From the NCBI GenBank assembly GCA_017545095.1, contig JAFYCU010000127.1, positions 1 through 10,386 on the forward strand: a DNA stretch of 10,386 bases, written 5' to 3'. The notes under the pieces were generated by a model. It saw nothing but the letters and a program-made list of their open reading frames with translations, did no database searches and was not told where the DNA came from. The number at the start of each line of letters is the position of its first letter. The first letter of the stretch is position 1. This stretch comes from Muribaculaceae bacterium. GTDB taxonomy: Bacteria > Bacteroidota > Bacteroidia > Bacteroidales > Muribaculaceae. A program made the translations under genes and the position numbers. Positions 7,799-10,386 of the stretch are shown piece by piece.

Positions 7799-7833
7799 CC
7801 TTCAGGAGGAGTTTGGGGAGACCATGAGGCTTG
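7799..7833 (+). repeat. Decayed copy of the terminator-proximal sequence at 8284-8318
   Basis: Positions 7813-7833 match 8298-8318 at 20 of 21 bases (TTGGGGAG, then A or G, then CCATGAGGCTTG). The similarity continues upstream at about 15 of 20 bases, into what is the fadL-like gene's terminator at 8279-8299. The copy at 7799 no longer forms a good hairpin. The two copies lie 485 bp apart and bracket the first REP cluster. Confidence 0.6.
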
Positions 7834-7851
7834 CTTCTCGATTCGGCCATC

Positions 7852-7936
7852 AGCCGCATCAGGATGCGGCTCTACAGGACTCGTGACCAACGATTGGTGG
7901 AGCAGAAACATGTGGAGCCGCACCAGGGTGCGGCTC
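7852..7936. repeat. Inverted REP pair 1
   Basis: The first palindrome, AGCCGCATCAGGATGCGGCT (7852-7871), is perfect over 9 bp; CTAC (7872-7875) is GTAG at its 5' foot when read on the minus strand. The second, AGCCGCACCAGGGTGCGGCT (7916-7935), is on the plus strand and has a variant foot GTGG (7912-7915). The 36-nt spacer contains ACCAA-CGA-TTGGT, a small third hairpin. Confidence 0.82.
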
Positions 7937-8015
7937 CCCCGATGCAGTGTCCCAACACCGTGAAACATCGCCCCGCATTCGGCGGAACGGCATTCGGGTG
8001 TTTGACTCGGCCATC

Positions 8016-8100
8016 AGCCGCATCAGGATGCGGCTCTACAGGACTCGGGACGATCGATTGGGGGAGCAGCAACATGTAGAGCCGCACCAGGGTGCGGCTC
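8016..8100. repeat. Inverted REP pair 2
   Basis: The minus-oriented palindrome is at 8016-8035, with its GTAG foot as CTAC at 8036-8039. The plus-oriented palindrome is at 8080-8099, with GTAG at 8076-8079. The spacer of 36 nt has the same length as in pair 1 but differs in sequence, holding CGATCG instead of the ACCAA/TTGGT arms. Confidence 0.83.
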
Positions 8101-8180
8101 CCCCGATGCAATGTCCCAATACAGTGAGACATCGCCCCGCGTTCGGTCACAACGGCATTCGGGTGTTTGACTCGGCCATC

Positions 8181-8254
8181 AGCCGCATCAGGATGCAGCT
8201 CTACAGGACTCGGTTCTCGATTCGGCCATCAGCCGCACCAGGGTGCGGCTCTAC
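8181..8254 (-). repeat. Two REP copies in the same orientation
   Basis: AGCCGCATCAGGATGCAGCT (8181-8200) has one C-A mismatch in its stem and CTAC at 8201-8204. The next copy, AGCCGCACCAGGGTGCGGCT (8231-8250), has CTAC at 8251-8254. Both are minus-oriented and lack plus-oriented partners, so this looks like a unit with its second half lost. The sequence TTCTCGATTCGGCCATCAGC occurs both before the second copy (from 8214) and before the first copy of the cluster (from 7835), pointing to recombination between units. Confidence 0.8.
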
Positions 8255-8278
8255 AGGACTCGGTTGCAGCCAGTAAAA

Positions 8279-8299
8279 AAGCCCCTCTCGGAGGGGCTT
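8279..8299 (-). terminator. Intrinsic terminator of the FadL-like gene
   Basis: AAGCCCCTC (8279-8287) pairs perfectly with GAGGGGCTT (8291-8299) around a 3-nt loop. Read on the minus strand the stem ends in a run of six T (A-run 8275-8280). It begins 28 nt after the stop codon of the FadL-like gene, as expected for its terminator. Confidence 0.88.
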
Positions 8300-8327
8300 G
8301 GGGAGGCCATGAGGCTTGGATCTTGGC

Positions 8328-9809
8328 TCAGAACTTGTAGTCGATGCCGATGCCGAACACCTTGTTGGTGCGGCTATAAACATCCTTGCCTGCCATGGTG
8401 GTGCCGCAATATCCTCCAGGATTGGCAGCGGGCACTTCTTTCGTGTAATCCTTGTAGGTGGTCCAAAAGTAACCCAGGTTCAGTCGCACCTTCTCGCTCA
8501 GGTTGACGGCACCGCCAAAGCCCAGCGAGTAGCTGTCGCAGGAGAACGCGGTGTGCGTCTGGTAGTCATCGCTCAGGCCGTAATCGGTGTTCTGGAAGCC
8601 GCAGCTCACGGTGAAGATGCGGTTGATGTCCCACTCCAGACCGGCGAGCACCTCATGCGTGCCGTGAGTGAGATATTTCTGCTTGTCGTTGGCCATATCG
8701 GCATGCTTGTCGTCGTAGAAGTGATACTCGAAGGCAGCGCGGAGCTTTTTGGGCAGGATCTCGTAACCGGCTGCCACATACAGCACGGCGGGCAGGTCGT
8801 TGGGGGTGTTCACACCGTGGCCGTAAGATGCCTTCATCGATTTCTCCAACTCCTCTGAGGCCTGTCCCATGGCCGTTGCTTCCAACGTCTTCGTATCGTT
8901 CTCGATATTCAGGTTGGTCTTGAATTCATACTTGGCGGCCAGCGTGAGCGGCCCCGTCTTGTAGTTCACGCCCAGAATCGGGGTCACGCCCCAACCCGTC
9001 TGCTTACAGTCGAGCTTGATGTGCGTCAAACCGCCCTCCTGTGCCAGTGCGGTGACCATGGGTGCATAAGCCGCCTGCTGCTCCGGTGTGAGTGCCGACA
9101 TCGCGGTGGCCACCCGCTGCCTGAATGCATCACTCATGCTGGCATCCACATGACCATTGTAGCTGCCATCGAAATAGTTCAGGCGGAAACCGGCGAATGC
9201 GCTCCAGTGCGGATTGATTTGGTAGGCAGCTCCCAGCTGGAGACCGCAGACGTATTGGTGGCCCTTCATCGAGGAGTTGATGGTGTACATGTCGGGTGTG
9301 ACGGCCTCTCCGCCTACCAGCGACTGCAGCAGCGGCTGACCGGCAAGCAGGGCCTTCGTCTTGCTGTAAACGCCCGCCATCACCTGGGCATCAAACATCG
9401 CGAGCCCGCTGTCGAAATTGGCTTTGCCGCCGCCGCCAATGAAGCCGAAAAAGCCCGTGAACGCCCACTTGTCGCGCTTGTAGGCGGCATAGAGGCTGGG
9501 GATGACAGGAGCTGTGGCCGTGCCCTTGTAGAGCTGCGTGTGGTCCTCGGTGGGGAACAGCGGGAAAGTGGCCAGCACATCACGTTTCTGCGAAGCACTT
9601 TGGATGCTCAGCGACAGCGTCCATCCCTCGTGGTCGAGGAAAGCCATTCCGGCGGGGTTGGTGAAGACACCGTCGATCTCGTTGGTGGCACCACGCGCCA
9701 TCATGCGCTGCCAGGCAATGCTCTGGTTGGTGTTGTGGAGCAGGCCGCCAGCCCAGGAGGCACTGCACAGCGCGCTCAGCACGAGCGCCAAGATGAGTTT
9801 CTTTTTCAT
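8328..9809 (-). CDS. OmpP1/FadL-family outer membrane transport protein
   Basis: Predicted outer-membrane beta-barrel of the FadL/TodX type; the family takes up hydrophobic molecules such as long-chain fatty acids or aromatics. A signal peptide (1-20) ends ASWA before G21. The mature N-terminus (GGLLHNTNQSIAWQRMMARG) would form the plug, and the family motif NPAGMAF is at residues 51-57. Alternating hydrophobic strands run to the end, with examples at 287-297 and 341-366, and the protein closes with GIGIDYKF, a C-terminal aromatic strand suited to BAM recognition. Helical stretches at about 226-259 and 308-328 are probably external loops. The 493 aa length fits the family. The gene stands alone on the minus strand, with a promoter element at 9840 and a terminator at 8279, and lies between two REP clusters. 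The substrate is not predictable from the sequence. Confidence 0.87.
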   Translation of the reverse strand: MKKKLILALVLSALCSASWAGGLLHNTNQSIAWQRMMARGATNEIDGVFTNPAGMAFLDHEGWTLSLSIQSASQKRDVLATFPLFPTEDHTQLYKGTATAPVIPSLYAAYKRDKWAFTGFFGFIGGGGKANFDSGLAMFDAQVMAGVYSKTKALLAGQPLLQSLVGGEAVTPDMYTINSSMKGHQYVCGLQLGAAYQINPHWSAFAGFRLNYFDGSYNGHVDASMSDAFRQRVATAMSALTPEQQAAYAPMVTALAQEGGLTHIKLDCKQTGWGVTPILGVNYKTGPLTLAAKYEFKTNLNIENDTKTLEATAMGQASEELEKSMKASYGHGVNTPNDLPAVLYVAAGYEILPKKLRAAFEYHFYDDKHADMANDKQKYLTHGTHEVLAGLEWDINRIFTVSCGFQNTDYGLSDDYQTHTAFSCDSYSLGFGGAVNLSEKVRLNLGYFWTTYKDYTKEVPAANPGGYCGTTMAGKDVYSRTNKVFGIGIDYKF

Positions 9810-9839
9810 CGTTGCAATTGATTTGGTTACTTTAGGCTA

Positions 9840-9847
9840 CAAAAGTA
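9840..9847 (-). promoter_or_regulatory. Bacteroidetes -7 element for the FadL-like gene
   Basis: CAAAAGTA on the plus strand reads TACTTTTG on the minus strand, an exact match to TAnnTTTG. It lies about 30 nt before the ATG at 9809, so the leader would be about 24 nt. No TTG is found at the usual 19-21 nt spacing; the nearest CAAA (9873-9876) is 25 nt away. The element is good but the -33 half is weak, which may mean an activator is needed or that the site is elsewhere. Confidence 0.55.
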
Positions 9848-10132
9848 ATACTCCATCTTCAAGTTGTTGTCCCAAATCACTCAAAAAAAGTCCAAAAGTG
9901 CCTCATTTCGAAAAATAATTACAAATATTAACAATTCAATATCGTTAACGTTTTCTAATGGGGCCGCTTTCTCAATGAACAATGCATAATTCCGCAATGC
10001 GTCCCTTGAACAAAAAGGATAACTGAACGTGCAGAACACTTCGGAATCATCCGCCTGTACAGCCGCTACAGCGGCTTGTAACTTCGTTTGCGCCAGGCGT
10101 TTGCATTCCAGTTCGGTTTTGGCTCGGCCATC
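9848..10132. other. Gene-free stretch between the FadL-like gene and REP cluster 2
   Basis: The first 110 nt are AT-rich and include the 8-nt palindrome CGTTAACG (9943-9950). The rest turns GC-rich and holds a short hairpin, AGCCGC-TACA-GCGGCT (10061-10076), extended by flanking TACA/TGTA with one bulge (10057-10079). Its arms match the REP core, so it may be a shortened REP. The minus-strand open frame across this stretch runs into the REP copies and shows no protein-like features. No RNA gene is recognised. Confidence 0.5.
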
Positions 10133-10224
10133 AGCCGCACCAGGGTGCGGCTCTACAGGACTCGGAGACCATCGATTTGGCGAATCGGAGCAGAAACATG
10201 TAGAGCCGCACCTTGGTGCGGCTC
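10133..10224. repeat. Inverted REP pair 3
   Basis: The minus-oriented palindrome AGCCGCACCAGGGTGCGGCT is at 10133-10152, with CTAC at 10153-10156. The plus-oriented copy AGCCGCACCTTGGTGCGGCT is at 10204-10223, with GTAG at 10200-10203 and TT instead of AG in its centre. The 43-nt spacer contains CGATT-TGGCG-AATCG. Confidence 0.82.
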
Positions 10225-10303
10225 CCCCAATGCAGCGCCCCAACACCGTGAAACATCGCCCCGCATTCGGCGGAACGGCATTCGGGTGTTTGACTCGGCC
10301 ATC

Positions 10304-10386
10304 AGCCGCATCAGGGTGCGGCTCTACAGGACTCGGAGACCATCGATTTGGAATGGTCGAATCGGAGCTGAAACATGTAGAGCCGC
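10304..10386. repeat. Inverted REP pair 4, truncated by the window end
   Basis: The minus-oriented palindrome AGCCGCATCAGGGTGCGGCT (10304-10323) has a T-G wobble pair at the position where other copies have T-A or C-G; CTAC is at 10324-10327. The plus-oriented partner starts with GTAG at 10377 and is cut after AGCCGC. The 49-nt spacer contains GACCAT and ATGGTC as inverted arms. Confidence 0.78.

Larger units (their letters stand above)
7843..8262. repeat. REP/BIME-like repeat cluster 1 (six palindromes)
   Basis: Tandem units begin with TCGGCCATC at 7843, 8007, 8172 and 8222, so two are 164-165 bp long, one is cut to 50 bp, and the last ends near 8262. Each full unit carries a minus-oriented palindrome, a 36-nt spacer, a plus-oriented palindrome and a linker of about 79 nt. 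The cluster lies between two convergent genes, the usual home of REP elements. Short open frames cross it but follow the repeats, not protein-like sequence. Confidence 0.85.
10124..10386. repeat. REP/BIME-like repeat cluster 2 (four palindromes, continues past the window)
   Basis: Units begin with TCGGCCATC at 10124 and 10295, a 171-bp period. The order is the same as in cluster 1 (minus copy, spacer, plus copy, linker), with longer spacers of 43 and 49 nt. Linker 10225-10303 differs from cluster 1 linker 7937-8015 at only 3 of 79 positions. The array is cut by the window end. Confidence 0.85.

Noticed and set aside
7843..8262. CRISPR array
   Set aside because: Repeats are inverted, and units are 164-165 bp with conserved linkers in place of unique 30-40 nt spacers; no cas genes are nearby.
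7831..8276. Short open frames on both strands across REP cluster 1
   Set aside because: Their translations repeat with the DNA units (for example FDSAISRIRMRLYRT) and show no domain, and the same DNA is clearly a palindromic repeat array.
9021..9821. 266-codon plus-strand open frame opposite the fadL-like gene
   Set aside because: It is antisense to a gene with signal peptide, plug motif and C-terminal barrel strand; its own translation lacks any recognisable feature.
9881..10246. Minus-strand open frame of 121 codons upstream of the fadL-like gene
   Set aside because: Its first third is REP sequence and the rest is low-complexity intergenic DNA without protein-like features.
7724..10386. 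Composite transposon carrying the fadL-like gene
   Set aside because: No transposase, no terminal inverted repeats of IS type and no target-site duplication could be found; repeat-mediated rearrangement is a simpler reading.

Overview
The window looks like chromosomal DNA of a fairly GC-rich member of the Bacteroidales (Prevotella-like or Muribaculaceae-like; I cannot settle the genus). Reasons: -7/-33 promoters of the Bacteroidetes form (TAnnTTTG), starts without Shine-Dalgarno sequences, a DHH phosphoesterase - DUF4827-like lipoprotein - phosphoglucosamine mutase gene string that I recall from Bacteroidales, and a GlmM of the SNTEP type.

Layout. (1) Positions 118-3234: two genes on + from the end of a surface-polysaccharide locus, a Wzz/GumC-type chain-length determinant whose C-terminus resembles a tyrosine-kinase domain that has lost its P-loop, and a GT4 glycosyltransferase. 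(2) 3261-6369: a housekeeping operon on + behind its own promoter, nrnA-like DHH/DHHA1 phosphoesterase, a lipoprotein overlapping it by 4 nt, and glmM, which makes glucosamine-1-phosphate for peptidoglycan and LPS. (3) 6572-7693: a secreted NlpC/P60 peptidoglycan hydrolase with two SH3-like modules and a BON-like N-terminus. (4) 7694-8327: a gene-free stretch between convergent genes, holding a long hairpin, a cluster of REP-like palindromes and a strong intrinsic terminator. (5) 8328-9809 on -: an OmpP1/FadL-type outer membrane beta-barrel. (6) 9810-10386: its promoter, a gene-free stretch, and a second REP cluster that runs off the window end.

The most notable non-coding content is the repeat family. 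Ten copies (one cut by the window end) of a 20-nt palindrome, each with a GTAG-like tetranucleotide at its 5' foot, lie in inverted pairs within 164-171 bp tandem units on both sides of the fadL-like gene. This is the architecture of REP/BIME elements mobilised by RAYT (TnpA-REP) transposases. The stem has a covarying base pair, and the linkers on opposite sides of the gene are more alike than neighbouring linkers. No transposase is present in the window. The protein genes all serve the cell envelope or nucleotide turnover. I saw no tRNA, rRNA or CRISPR array.
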